Shown here: piece after piece, positions 37,317-46,451 of the stretch
How the letters are laid out: each line of letters begins with the position of its first letter
How positions within the stretch are numbered: the stretch's first letter is position 1
Source of the DNA: Deltaproteobacteria bacterium
GTDB lineage: Bacteria; Desulfobacterota; Desulfomonilia; UBA1062
Assembly: GCA_029552245.1 (NCBI GenBank)
Contig: JAKPDW010000005.1
Location: 124,001-188,000, forward strand
DNA: 64,000 bases
Reading direction: 5' to 3'
The notes under the pieces: generated by a model
Seen by the model: only the letters and a program-made list of their open reading frames with translations
What the model was told of the DNA's origin: nothing
The model's database searches: none
Position numbers and translations under genes: made by a program

Positions 37317-38477
37317 CTACCCGGCACGACCCGCGGGAAGCATCACCTTGAACGTGCTCCCCTGCCCGTACGTGCTCTCCGCGCATATGTCCCCGCCCAG
37401 GTGATTGACGATCTTCTTCGAGAGGTACAACCCTATGCCCGCCCCCTCGCGGGGCTTGTCCTGGTCCGGCTCGATCCTGCAAAACGGCGCGAAGAGGTCC
37501 TCCATGCGTTCCGCCGGGATCCCCCGACCCGTGTCCCTGACCTCTATGACGAGGACGCCCCGCTCTCTTGCGGCATCGATGCTCACCACCCCCCTCTCTG
37601 TGAACTTGACGGCGTTCCCCACGATGTTCACGAGGACCTGCTTGAGGAGCTTCCTGTCGGTGAGGGTCCCGAGGGGTCCCCTCGTGCGGACCTCCACACG
37701 AACACCCTTGGACGACGCCATGGCCTCCATCATCCCGGCCACTTCCCTCACGAGCCCTTCCACGTCCACGTCCTCCGGGTGCATGTCGACCCAGCCGGAC
37801 TCTATCCTCCCCACGTCGATGAGCCCATCGATGAGGGATTTCAGGTGCCGGGCGCTGTCCATCACGATGCCCAGCTGTTTTTGCTGCTCCTTGGTGATCT
37901 CCCCCGAGATCCCCTGGAGCATGACGCCCGTGAAGCCGATGATCGCGTTCAGCGGTGTCCTCAACTCGTGGCTCATGGCGGCTATGAACATGTTCTTCAG
38001 CCTGTCGAGCTCCATGAGGCGGTCGTTGGAGGCCCTGAGCTCCGCTGTCCTCTCCTCCACCATGCGCTCGAGCTCGGCCTTGGCCTCGCTCATGATCCGC
38101 CCCGCGATCTCGTGTTCGCGCACCTCGATCGAGAGCCTCCTCGCCCTGAGGAGGATCTCCACGCGGGCGCAGAGCTCGATCTTCATGATCGGCGCGGTGA
38201 CCAAGTCGTCGACCACCTCCCACAGGTGGCTGCTGATGAGGGTTACGTCCTTTCTGGAGACCACCGCCATGAAGGGGAGGAAGAAGTCTTCGCTATGCCT
38301 GCGCTCCACGATGAGCCCCCTCTTCATGCTGAGGACCCTTGCGTCGACGATCCCGAGGTCGAAGCTTTTCCCGAGATCATCGTCCTCGACGCCGATCACC
38401 TCGTGGTTGTGCGCCAGGCAAGCCGCGATGAGGTCCCTGTTCGGACCGTGCGGTACCATGAGGAGAATCTTCGCCAT
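37317..38477 (-). CDS. Histidine kinase with pseudo-receiver N-terminus
   Basis: 386 residues. Residues 1-125 look like a receiver fold (ILLMVPHG, then FDLGIVDARVL) but lack the acidic pair, so phosphorylation is doubtful. A coiled-coil follows, then HisKA with SHELRTPLNAIIGF and an HATPase domain with RDTGRGIPAE and GAGIGLYLSKKIVNHLGG. There is no membrane segment. The start at ATG 38477 has only a close GAGGA. It lies upstream of the hybrid kinase (174-bp gap) on the same strand. Confidence 0.88.
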   Translation of the reverse strand: MAKILLMVPHGPNRDLIAACLAHNHEVIGVEDDDLGKSFDLGIVDARVLSMKRGLIVERRHSEDFFLPFMAVVSRKDVTLISSHLWEVVDDLVTAPIMKIELCARVEILLRARRLSIEVREHEIAGRIMSEAKAELERMVEERTAELRASNDRLMELDRLKNMFIAAMSHELRTPLNAIIGFTGVMLQGISGEITKEQQKQLGIVMDSARHLKSLIDGLIDVGRIESGWVDMHPEDVDVEGLVREVAGMMEAMASSKGVRVEVRTRGPLGTLTDRKLLKQVLVNIVGNAVKFTERGVVSIDAARERGVLVIEVRDTGRGIPAERMEDLFAPFCRIEPDQDKPREGAGIGLYLSKKIVNHLGGDICAESTYGQGSTFKVMLPAGRAG

Positions 38478-39134
38478 GTCCTCACACACCCCGCCGCCCG
38501 CGTTCTTCCTCCCACCCATGCCGTCCGGGCGGCCGTGCATATCCACGGCAGCCGAGAGCGCCGCGGCGGCCACGCCCTCACACGGTTTGTCGGCCCCTGC
38601 TCACGGCCCTGCCGGAGCCCGGCTATCCCATCATACCGGGACTTGTACCTGGGAGAGGCTTCGCCACGCCTCCGGGGATCCCGCCTTGCCTCCCGCTTCC
38701 CCGAAAAGCAGCCCTTGATCCTTAACCCTGCCGAGGGTTTTAGCCAATTCAAAATCAACAAAATAACCACCCATCCTGGATTGTCAAGGGCCATCACTCC
38801 TTTTGTGTCAAGACTCGTTAGAAATGTCCCCCTTGTTCAACTCGTCGAAAATGACCCCTGCCCGTATGTCCACCTGAGCACCGTTCAGTAAACACTCGAG
38901 GGGGTGGCCTCATCCCTGTTTTCTAAGAAAGATATCCGGCAGATGGGAGCGTATTCCGTCGCGATGGGCCGGGCCCTATCCTTGGGGTTGGGCCCGGCAC
39001 CGACCACCAGGGGGTTTCCGGAGGACTGTCTCCTCGAGAGACATGATCACTGGGCCGTGCTGACGCCTCTCCTTACGGCTCGGTCCGACCCGGCGCAGGG
39101 GGCCCCCTTACCCGAGGTGAGCACCCCCTCGCAC
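38478..39134. other. Control region upstream of the histidine kinase
   Basis: No gene is seen. An AT-richer part (about 38715-38880) contains a good minus-strand promoter at 38760-38787. Close to the receiver gene end, GGGGGCCCCC around 39100 is a small palindrome that may help terminate that transcript. Confidence 0.55.
38760..38787 (-). promoter_or_regulatory. Sigma-70-type promoter of the histidine kinase
   Basis: Minus-strand TTGACA (38787-38782), a 16-nt spacer and TATTTT (38765-38760). It would give a 5' leader of roughly 275 nt before ATG 38477. Confidence 0.5.
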
Positions 39135-39515
39135 TCACTCCCGGAGCAGGCCTCGAACGAGCGTCATCACCTCCCTCACCGAAAGGGGCTTCACCAGGAC
39201 GCCGCGTGCGCCGTGGGCGAGGCTTTCCTGCTGGATTGCCTGGCTTCGCCTGGGCGAGATCACCAGCAGCATGACGCCCCGGGCCCGCAAGGACTCGCAG
39301 CGCTCCCAGATGTCGCGCCCGAATCCGGCTATGTCGACCAAGGCCAGGCCGATCTCCTCCGGCACGGAAAGCGCCCGGTCCAGTTCCTCCATGCAGGCGG
39401 CGGTGAGGACCCGCCAGCCATCCGCTTCCAGGCTCCGGCCCAGCAATTCCAGGTTGCGGCGGTTGCCGCCCGCCACCAGGATCGCGGGGCTTGGTCTTGG
39501 GGGCCCGTCCCTCAT
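39135..39515 (-). CDS. Degenerate receiver domain protein coupled to KaiC-like gene
   Basis: 126 residues forming one receiver-like domain. The acceptor Asp in LALVDIAGFG and the Lys in GVLVKPLS are kept. The N-terminal metal-binding acidic pair is missing, because the strand reads AILVAGGNRRN. It may therefore not be phosphorylated in the ordinary way. The start overlaps the KaiC-like gene stop (ATGA), so synthesis of the two is coupled and a physical partnership is likely (inference). Confidence 0.78.
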   Translation of the reverse strand: MRDGPPRPSPAILVAGGNRRNLELLGRSLEADGWRVLTAACMEELDRALSVPEEIGLALVDIAGFGRDIWERCESLRARGVMLLVISPRRSQAIQQESLAHGARGVLVKPLSVREVMTLVRGLLRE

Positions 39516-40954
39516 CCAGGAGGCCTCGTCCACTCGGGCGTTCCCGTGAGGATGCCGCGCAGCCCCACGAGCGGCTTGCCCACCTTGAGGCCGTATCGGG
39601 TGATCTGGAACTCGCGCAGCGTCCTTTCGAAGTCGCTCAGCCGCTTTTTCAGGACGCCTATGGCCTTGTGCAGCTCGCCCTGCATCTCCAGGTAGCGTAA
39701 AAAGACGATGTTGTCCGCCAGGTAGCTGATGCCCACCTCGGTTGCGCGGAACTCGCCGGTGATGTGTTCCACCTCGTTGACCAGCAGCACCGTCACGCCC
39801 ATGTTCTTCAGGTACGTGCACAGGGCGTGCAGGTGGCCGGTCATGTCCTCGCCGCGCAGGGAGAGACGGTATCCGGAGACGCTGTCGAGCATCACGATCC
39901 GGGAACCCTTTCCCTCCACCTCCCTGCGAACCGCGCATGCGAACTCCTCAGGGCTATAGCGCAGCGGCTCTATCTTCTCCACGGCGAGGGTGCCGCGCTC
40001 CACCATGATGTAGGCAGGGATGTTGACCGCCTCGCAGCGGGCAAGCAGCAGTTCCACCTCTTCCTCGAAGGTATACATCACCGATCGCTCGCCCCTGCCT
40101 GCAGCCTCCTTCATGAACGCCATGCCCAGCGTGCTCTTGCCCACGCCGCTGGGGCCGGTGAGGAGGGTCACCGTACCGCGCTCCAAACCGCCGTGAAGGA
40201 GTTCATCCAGCTCAGGGATTCCCGAGGGGATGGTCTCGCGGGCGAACTCCTTCCGGTAGGCCTCCGGCACCAGCCTGGGAAAGACCTCCATCCCCCTGCC
40301 GCCAAGCACCATGGCGTGGCGGCCGCCCAGGAAAGAGGACCCCCTGAACTTGCTCACGCTGAGACTGCGGCCCTCGGGCGCGTCATTCAGCCGGATAACC
40401 CCGTCGCAGACGAACTGGAGGTCATCATCCGGCGCCTCCGAGCTGCTTTCCGACGCGAAGAGAACCGTGGCGTTTCTCTCCACTAGGAAACGCAGGAAGG
40501 AGAGCACCTGCTTGCGGTACTGGAACGGGTCGGCAGCCAGGTAGCGGAACTGGGTCATGGAGTCGATGAACACCCGGGAGGGCTTCAGGTTCTCCACCTC
40601 CTCCACGATCCGCCTGGTGATGGGCTCCCGTTCGACCTCCGCGGGAGAAAAGATGTCGTAGGTCTCCACCTCGGCAAAGAACGCCGGCGTGGGGCTCAGG
40701 TCCAGGAAACTCACCCCGCCCAGGTCGAGCCCCTGTCGTTCGGCGTTCCTGCGGACCGAAGACTCCGGCTCGCCAAGGCTGATAAAGAGCGCCTTGTCGC
40801 CTTTTGCCTTCCCTGACACCAAGAAGTGCAGCCCCAACGTGGTCTTGCCCGTGCCGGGCCCGCCGCGGACCAGATAGGTCCTCCCCGGGATGAGCCCGCC
40901 GTCGAGGATCTCGTCAAGCCCCGAGATGCCGGTTGAAACACGATCGTTCTCCAT
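39512..40954 (-). CDS. KaiC-like two-domain RecA-fold ATPase
   Basis: 480 residues with two tandem KaiC domains. Walker A motifs are GGPGTGKTT (31-39) and TGPSGVGKST (about 265-274). Each has an acidic pair after the next strand (SLGEPE; TFEEEVE) at the catalytic-glutamate position, and VFIDSMTQFRYL and VMLDSVSGYRLS are the Walker B strands. Non-cyanobacterial KaiC homologues are diverse ATPases and protein kinases in signalling. No kaiA or kaiB is present. It is translationally coupled to the degenerate receiver and divergent from the MEDS kinase at 42086. Confidence 0.9.
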   Translation of the reverse strand: MENDRVSTGISGLDEILDGGLIPGRTYLVRGGPGTGKTTLGLHFLVSGKAKGDKALFISLGEPESSVRRNAERQGLDLGGVSFLDLSPTPAFFAEVETYDIFSPAEVEREPITRRIVEEVENLKPSRVFIDSMTQFRYLAADPFQYRKQVLSFLRFLVERNATVLFASESSSEAPDDDLQFVCDGVIRLNDAPEGRSLSVSKFRGSSFLGGRHAMVLGGRGMEVFPRLVPEAYRKEFARETIPSGIPELDELLHGGLERGTVTLLTGPSGVGKSTLGMAFMKEAAGRGERSVMYTFEEEVELLLARCEAVNIPAYIMVERGTLAVEKIEPLRYSPEEFACAVRREVEGKGSRIVMLDSVSGYRLSLRGEDMTGHLHALCTYLKNMGVTVLLVNEVEHITGEFRATEVGISYLADNIVFLRYLEMQGELHKAIGVLKKRLSDFERTLREFQITRYGLKVGKPLVGLRGILTGTPEWTRPPG

Positions 40955-42085
40955 GAGTCCGCCTCCCCTCAGTATATCTCTCTTTCACCTTCCTGGGTGT
41001 CTTTTCTTGCAGATCCTTACCAAGGGCAGGGGGCGACTTCCGACAGGAACCACGGCGGCCATTGGGCAATGAACAGGGAAGCGCCGACAGCCCTCGTCAT
41101 TCCCCATCATAATGGGCCGCTCTCCTGTTGCAAGAGGCTGCCAGGCAGAGGCGTCAATGTTCGTCGAAAATCTATGAAAGGACTGCCTCGTCTGCAACGC
41201 CCCCGGCACCCCTGCCGTCTTTGATCCGGAAAGGACCCTGGCAGAATCCGGTCGTGCTCGTGGGACCAGGGCCATGCCCGCACCGGCCGCTCAAGCGCTC
41301 GGCGTCCCGGAGGCAGACAGGCTGTCATCGTGCATCATGCCTTACGTGGGATCTCTCCAGGCAAGACAGCGTTCTCCATGTCAAGGCAGGTGCGGCGGCA
41401 AGCGTACAATCTGCGTCGATGCGCTGTACGGGGCTCTCATCTGTCAAGGCTGCGAAAGGGGTTCGCTCCTTGCATCTCCGCCTCGAGGAGACACCCATGG
41501 GCCGGTTTTGCCTTCTTACCTCAACGGAAGCTCGTTTATGGAGACCTCTCCCTTGCAAACCATGCCCAAACTCATTATTATTATTTAAATATTATCAATG
41601 GAGCAGGGAACGACCGGGGAGACCGGCGTGCATTGCCCTACGCATTCGCCGGCCGCCAGAGGATCTTCTCCACCCATTCCACAACGACGACAGGGCTCAG
41701 GGGAGACGACGGACATGCGCAGCACACGAACCGATCGCGGGTGCGACAGAAAACGGGGCCTGCACGAGACATCGAACCGGTTTCACCCGCAAGGGGAGAC
41801 GCCCCGCGCACCTTTCACGACCGCACCAGCCGGCGCCCCGGCCTGGGGTGAGGGGCCTGCGAGATGCACGAACGTGGGCGTTCCTCAGGATCGTCGATGC
41901 GAAGCCCTCTGCTGGATGGGTGGGCCTGCGGAGGCAGCATGGCCCTCAACTCGGGCCGGGGCCTTCACCTCGCGCAGAAAACACACCTTCGGCAGGATCT
42001 TAGGCCCCGTAACTACCCTGGGTTCCAGGTCAGCCACGCCGGGAACCACTGGGCTTCCGGCAGCAAGGATCGAAAGGGGCCGGGC
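40955..42085. other. Long divergent intergenic region (1.1 kb)
   Basis: Separates the KaiC-like gene (minus) from the MEDS kinase (plus). Open frames exist but none resembles a protein I know. A very AT-rich tract occurs at about 41570-41600 (ATTATT and TTTAAATATT), strikingly unlike the GC-rich surroundings. On the minus strand TATACT (complement of 40971-40976) could be a -10 for the KaiC-like gene. It is the largest non-coding stretch in the window. Confidence 0.5.
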
Positions 42086-44455
42086 ATGAGCAGCGCCCCG
42101 TGGCCTTTCGACAGGGATGGGTCCCTCACGGATTCCAGGAGGACGAGGCATGCCTGCTGCCTCTACCGGGCCGCCGGGGAGGGGTTCGAGCTGCTCAAGC
42201 GCCTCCTCGTCCCCACCCTCGAGCACGGCGGCAGGTGCCTGTGCCTGTGCGGCAGGGGGATCGGGGAAGGGATCCCGGGCATCCTCTCTTCATCGGGGCT
42301 CGACCCGGAAGGGCTCGTGCGCTCCGGCAGGCTCGCGATCTCGACCACCGAGGGGTCATGCACGGTCAACGGCCTGTTCGACGCATCCCTCATGGCCGCG
42401 ACCCTCGCCCGGTTCCTGGGTGCCGCTCCCTTGGGGACCCGCGACGCAGACCTGCTCGTGGTGGACGTGGACTGGATGCCGTGGAACGCCAGCGGCGGCG
42501 CGGTCGACCCAGCCCGGATCGAGACGTGGCTCGCCCCCTTCACCAGTACCGGCCTGGGCGTAAAGACGGCAGCCCTCTACGGGATGGGGCGCTTCACCCC
42601 TGCCCAGGTCATGGCGCTGTCCCTCAGCCAGGAGGTCCTCGTGGTGAACCTCGAGGTCGTGCGCAACCGGCGTGCCGTCAGTCCCGCCGGCCTCTCTACC
42701 CTGATCGCAAGACGGGAACTGTCCGAGGCCCAGCTGCATGCCCATCTCGACCTCCTCTCGGGGCAGGCGGCAAGCGCCCCAGAGGAAACGAGGAGGATCG
42801 CGGACACGGAACGACCGGACAAGGAGCCTGTCGAGACAGCGGCGGCCCTGAGGGCGAGCGAGCGCCACTTCCGGGACATCTTCGAGGCCTTCCCGCTCGC
42901 ATACCTTGCCGTCGACCCCGAGGGCCGCATACTCGAGGCCAACCCCGCGTTCGCCGCGCTCTCAGGTTACGGTCGGAGCGAGGTGATAGGCAAGCACCTC
43001 CACGAGTTCTCGCCGGATGACTCCCGGGATCTCGTGCGCGAAGTCCTGGGGACACTGCTCAACTCGGGGCTCGTGCGCTCGGCGGATCTCCCCGTCCTGA
43101 AAAAGGACGGCCATGTTGTCAATGCGGCCATCGACGGTGTCTTCGTGTGCGACGAGCGAGGGTTGCCGTCCGTCGCCCACGTGGTCGTCCGGGACGTGAC
43201 CCTGGAGAAGGAGGCGGAAAGGGAGAGGGAAAGACTCCAGGCCCAGCTTGCCAAGGCCGACAGGCTCGAGTCGCTGGGCAGGCTCGCAGGCGGTGTCGCG
43301 CACGACTTCAACAACATGCTGGGGGTGATCATGGGCCACGCCGAGCTCGCCCTGGAGGCATGCGGGCCGCACGGCGCCCTCCGGCCGCACCTCAGCGAGA
43401 TCAGGTCCGCATCCGAGCGGTCCGCATCCATCGTGCGCCAGCTCCTGGCCTACGCGAGGAGGCAGCCAAGGGCGCCCGTGCTCCTCGACCTCAACGCCAC
43501 GGTGCAGTCGGTCCTGTCCATGATCAGGACCCTGATAGGCGAGAACATCTCGCTCGTCTGGCTGCCGGGCAAAGACCTGTGGTCGGTGGAGATGGACCCG
43601 GCCCAGGTTGACCAGGTGGTCATGAACCTCTGCACCAACGCGCGCGACGCGATCAGCGGCCAGGGCACGGTCGTGATAGAGACCATGAACCGGTCGTTCG
43701 ACGCAGCCTATTGCACGGAGCACATGGAATGCGCGCCGGGAGACTACGTGCTCCTGTCCGTCACGGACACCGGCTGCGGCATGGACAGGGACACCTCGGC
43801 CAGGATCTTCGACCCGTTCTTCTCCACGAAGGAGCCGGGCTCCGGGACAGGACTCGGCCTCTCCACGGTCTACGGCATCGCCAGGCAGAACGGCGGGTTC
43901 ATAAACGTGTACACCGAGCAGGGCAAGGGCACGACCCTCAAGGTGTACCTACCCCGCTCCATGAAGGCCGCCCACGATCTGGCCGAGCCCCCCGGCCCTG
44001 CATCGCTCGAGGTGCAGGACAGGGTCCACGGTCTCACGGTCCTCGTGGTAGAGGACGACCGGGCGAGCCTCCAGACGACCAGCATCCTCCTCGAGAGGAT
44101 GGGACACCGGGTTCTCGGGGCCCAGAGCCCGGCCGAGGCCCTCGTGATAGCCTCCGAGCGGGGTCACGCCATCGACCTGATCCTGAGCGACGTCATCATG
44201 CCGGGCATGAACGGCAGGGAACTGGCCCGGCGCGTCGAGGAGATGGCCCCCGGCATCGCATGCCTCTTCATGTCGGGCTACACAGAGAACATCATCGTGC
44301 ACAGGGGGGTGATCGAGCCTGGGCTGCACTTCATCCAGAAGCCGTTCACCAGGCGGGAGCTCGAGGTGAAGATGCGCGAGGCCCTGGCCGACTCGCATGG
44401 GGGAGCCGCTCCCCCCCGCACGGGCCCGGTCGGACGAGAGGGGAGGGGCCCTTGA
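42086..44455 (+). CDS. Hybrid sensor kinase MEDS-PAS-HisKA-HATPase-REC
   Basis: 789 residues. The N-terminal about 210 match the MEDS (DcmR-type) sensory domain: HACCLYRAAGEGFELLKRLL, a cysteine-rich CLCLCGRGIGEGI, then LLVVDVDWMPW. MEDS is a RecA/KaiC-related fold thought to sense small molecules or redox state. A PAS domain, HisKA (GGVAHDFNNMLGVIMGHAEL), HATPase (DTGCGMDRD, GSGTGLGLSTVYG) and a C-terminal receiver (LILSDVIMPGMNG) follow. ATG 42086 has AAGGGG upstream. It is divergent from the KaiC-like gene, and the shared fold suggests one pathway (inference). Confidence 0.85.
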   Translation: MSSAPWPFDRDGSLTDSRRTRHACCLYRAAGEGFELLKRLLVPTLEHGGRCLCLCGRGIGEGIPGILSSSGLDPEGLVRSGRLAISTTEGSCTVNGLFDASLMAATLARFLGAAPLGTRDADLLVVDVDWMPWNASGGAVDPARIETWLAPFTSTGLGVKTAALYGMGRFTPAQVMALSLSQEVLVVNLEVVRNRRAVSPAGLSTLIARRELSEAQLHAHLDLLSGQAASAPEETRRIADTERPDKEPVETAAALRASERHFRDIFEAFPLAYLAVDPEGRILEANPAFAALSGYGRSEVIGKHLHEFSPDDSRDLVREVLGTLLNSGLVRSADLPVLKKDGHVVNAAIDGVFVCDERGLPSVAHVVVRDVTLEKEAERERERLQAQLAKADRLESLGRLAGGVAHDFNNMLGVIMGHAELALEACGPHGALRPHLSEIRSASERSASIVRQLLAYARRQPRAPVLLDLNATVQSVLSMIRTLIGENISLVWLPGKDLWSVEMDPAQVDQVVMNLCTNARDAISGQGTVVIETMNRSFDAAYCTEHMECAPGDYVLLSVTDTGCGMDRDTSARIFDPFFSTKEPGSGTGLGLSTVYGIARQNGGFINVYTEQGKGTTLKVYLPRSMKAAHDLAEPPGPASLEVQDRVHGLTVLVVEDDRASLQTTSILLERMGHRVLGAQSPAEALVIASERGHAIDLILSDVIMPGMNGRELARRVEEMAPGIACLFMSGYTENIIVHRGVIEPGLHFIQKPFTRRELEVKMREALADSHGGAAPPRTGPVGREGRGP

Positions 44456-44529
44456 CCCGGCAGAAGGACCCGGGACGTACGGGCCGAACAAAGATCGTTC
44501 GAGCAGGTGGGCGGCAGGCTTCCAGCCGA

Positions 44530-44552
44530 CCTGAGGGCCCCTGACCCTCAGG
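44530..44552. terminator. Candidate hairpin between convergent genes
   Basis: CCTGAGGG (44530-44537) pairs with CCCTCAGG (44545-44552) across a 7-nt loop at the junction of the MEDS kinase and the HDOD gene. No T-run follows, so confidence is limited. Confidence 0.4.
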
Positions 44553-45441
44553 CCGAAAAGACCAGCGAGTCGACGAGGTCTTCGTAGAGCTCGTCCGCCT
44601 CTTCCATGACGCGGCCGAGGGCTTCCACGGGGATGCCGGTGAGCGTCCACAGCCCCTCGGGGATGGGAGAGACCAGGGGATCCACGGTGTCGCCCATGGC
44701 CATGGCCTTTGCGAGCTGGTCCGCAATGAAGACAAACACCCCGAGCATGCCCCTGTGCGGGTCGACGGACGCCGGGAGGTTCTTCCTCGCCCTGGCCTCG
44801 CATGCCTGTGCAGAATGGTGGTACCTGATGGCGTGGACGAGGGGCTCTGGGAAGTGCCACCTGGAGGCGAGCGCCGCTCCCACCTCCGCGTGGCTGAAGC
44901 CTATGGCCTCCCTTTCCGCTTCCGCCTGAGAGTCGAACGCGCCGGATGCGAGCGCTTCCTTGACGCGGACCATGTCTTCCTCGGCCGCCTCCAAGAGCAC
45001 GATGAGGCCGATGTCGTGGAGCAGGCCGGCCATGAACGCCTCTTCCTGCATACCTCGGCCGGCCTCGCCCGCGAGGACCCGGGCGGAGGCCGCGCACCCG
45101 AGGCTGTGAAGCCACAGCAGCTCGGGCTTGACGAGCGTGAAGGTGGCCCCGGCGAACGCCCGCACGACAGCCGCCATGCCCACGAGCCCCCTGACCGTGT
45201 GCAGGCCGAGCACGGAGAGCGCGGTCGTGACCGACCCTACCTTCTGCGCGAGCCCGTAGTAACTGGAATTGGCCAGCCTCAGCACGGCCGCCGCCGTGGG
45301 CGGGTCCTTCTCGATGACCGCCGCGATGTCCCTGAGGGAGGCGTCCTCCCTCGAGACGAGCCTCTCTATTTCCATCACGACCGAGGAGAACGTCTTGAGG
45401 TGATGGACCCGCGCTATGAGAGATTCAACGGTTCGCTCCAC
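44548..45441 (-). CDS. HDOD domain protein (second copy of module)
   Basis: 297 residues almost entirely HDOD: AAAVLRLANSSYYGL, a long helical part with LLHDIGLIVLLEAAE, and AIRYHHSAQ. It has the same layout as the HDOD protein at 12017 but is diverged in sequence. Its start overlaps the upstream small 'KPGM'-type gene by 17 bp, copying the arrangement at 11676-12853. It is not expected to be enzymatic; it is probably a signalling scaffold. Confidence 0.85.
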   Translation of the reverse strand: MERTVESLIARVHHLKTFSSVVMEIERLVSREDASLRDIAAVIEKDPPTAAAVLRLANSSYYGLAQKVGSVTTALSVLGLHTVRGLVGMAAVVRAFAGATFTLVKPELLWLHSLGCAASARVLAGEAGRGMQEEAFMAGLLHDIGLIVLLEAAEEDMVRVKEALASGAFDSQAEAEREAIGFSHAEVGAALASRWHFPEPLVHAIRYHHSAQACEARARKNLPASVDPHRGMLGVFVFIADQLAKAMAMGDTVDPLVSPIPEGLWTLTGIPVEALGRVMEEADELYEDLVDSLVFSA

Positions 45442-45781
45442 CCTTGAGCCTCTTTCTCGCCTCGACGGACAGTGCAGCCCTCGCGATCGCCTCCATGAGG
45501 GCGCCCGAGGGCCTTTCCCTGAACCTCGCGGCGACCTCCCCTTCCACGCTGGCCTGCATGGCCTCGAGGTCCGCCGCCGACCATTCGCAGGCCGCTTCCT
45601 CCTCTATGAAAACCTGCGCGATCCCCTTGCGCTCGATGGCCTCGATCAACGCCCGGCTGAGCACGGTCCCCTGCGCGACGAGGACCACCCCTGAGCCCGA
45701 GAGCACGGACTCGGCGAGCACCATGCCCTCGCGGGCATCCTTTAACGCTATGCGCTTCCTGGCCTTTCCCACTGGATGCAC
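45425..45781 (-). CDS. Small 'GM' domain protein paired with HDOD gene (second copy)
   Basis: 118 residues. Residues about 12-60 show the same module as the 11676 gene: DAREGMVLAESV, a glycine turn, LVAQGTVLSRALIEAIERKG and QVFI. The remainder is helical and charged. The GTG start at 45781 has a weak ribosome site. The overlap with the HDOD gene implies co-translation. Function unknown. Confidence 0.7.
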   Translation of the reverse strand: MHPVGKARKRIALKDAREGMVLAESVLSGSGVVLVAQGTVLSRALIEAIERKGIAQVFIEEEAACEWSAADLEAMQASVEGEVAARFRERPSGALMEAIARAALSVEARKRLKGGANR

Positions 45782-46451
45782 CCCATGAACGTCACCCCAG
45801 GCATCCTTGTGCCCAGGCTCCGGTCAAATACGATACCAGATCCTTACCTGATAACACACCTGAAGATGTTCGTACCACAGAAATAAAGAAAGATGACAAC
45901 CTGTTCGCCTGGTTGAGAAAAATGATATTCCCTGATGACACGATCGTACTCCCGGCTCATCACCAGCAACCCTTCGCGTGACTGGCCGCCTCTTCCGCCA
46001 TGATGCACCACCGATTGTTTTCGATATCCCGTTGCAGGATGCATCCGCCAGGTTATTCAGGCCGGGGGCCTTCTCACTAGCCGGCATCTTCGAGAAGACG
46101 CCGACCCTATGCTGGTGCGATCACATGGCATGGTCGTCTCGTTTGCCGTCAAGAGAAGCCAGCCATGCCCTTTCATGCGCAGAGCCCTCAGCGATGAAGC
46201 TTTGCCCAGGGCTCACCCCTGGGGGCACCCGGCGCCCGCCGAGGTCCTTGTGACAGGCGTTGCGACGGGTGCGCCCTGTCGCAGAGGTATGACCTCCCTG
46301 CGGATGTCTTGTGCACCTCGTTGCCCGAGGGTCACCCTCGAGGGAGGGTGTTGTCGAAGGAGCCGCGTGGGAAGAGCTGGAAAGAGCCGGGCCAGCACAC
46401 CGGCTGTTCGCGGCCGCTTGAAGGGTGGACGCGGCCGAGGCGCCTGCTGGC
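45782..46451. other. Intergenic region with AT-rich part
   Basis: No recognisable gene. About 45825-45960 is AT-rich relative to the genome and may hold promoter elements for the minus-strand module at 45781. The remainder towards 46451 is GC-rich and holds only small palindromes. Confidence 0.45.

Noticed and set aside
35358-38891. 1177-residue plus-strand open frame opposite the histidine kinases
   Set aside because: Antisense shadow of two intact kinases; low-complexity His/Arg/Pro-rich product.
41128-42003. Open frames in the KaiC/MEDS intergenic region
   Set aside because: Arg/Pro/Ser-rich products without motifs, ribosome sites or coding-like composition.
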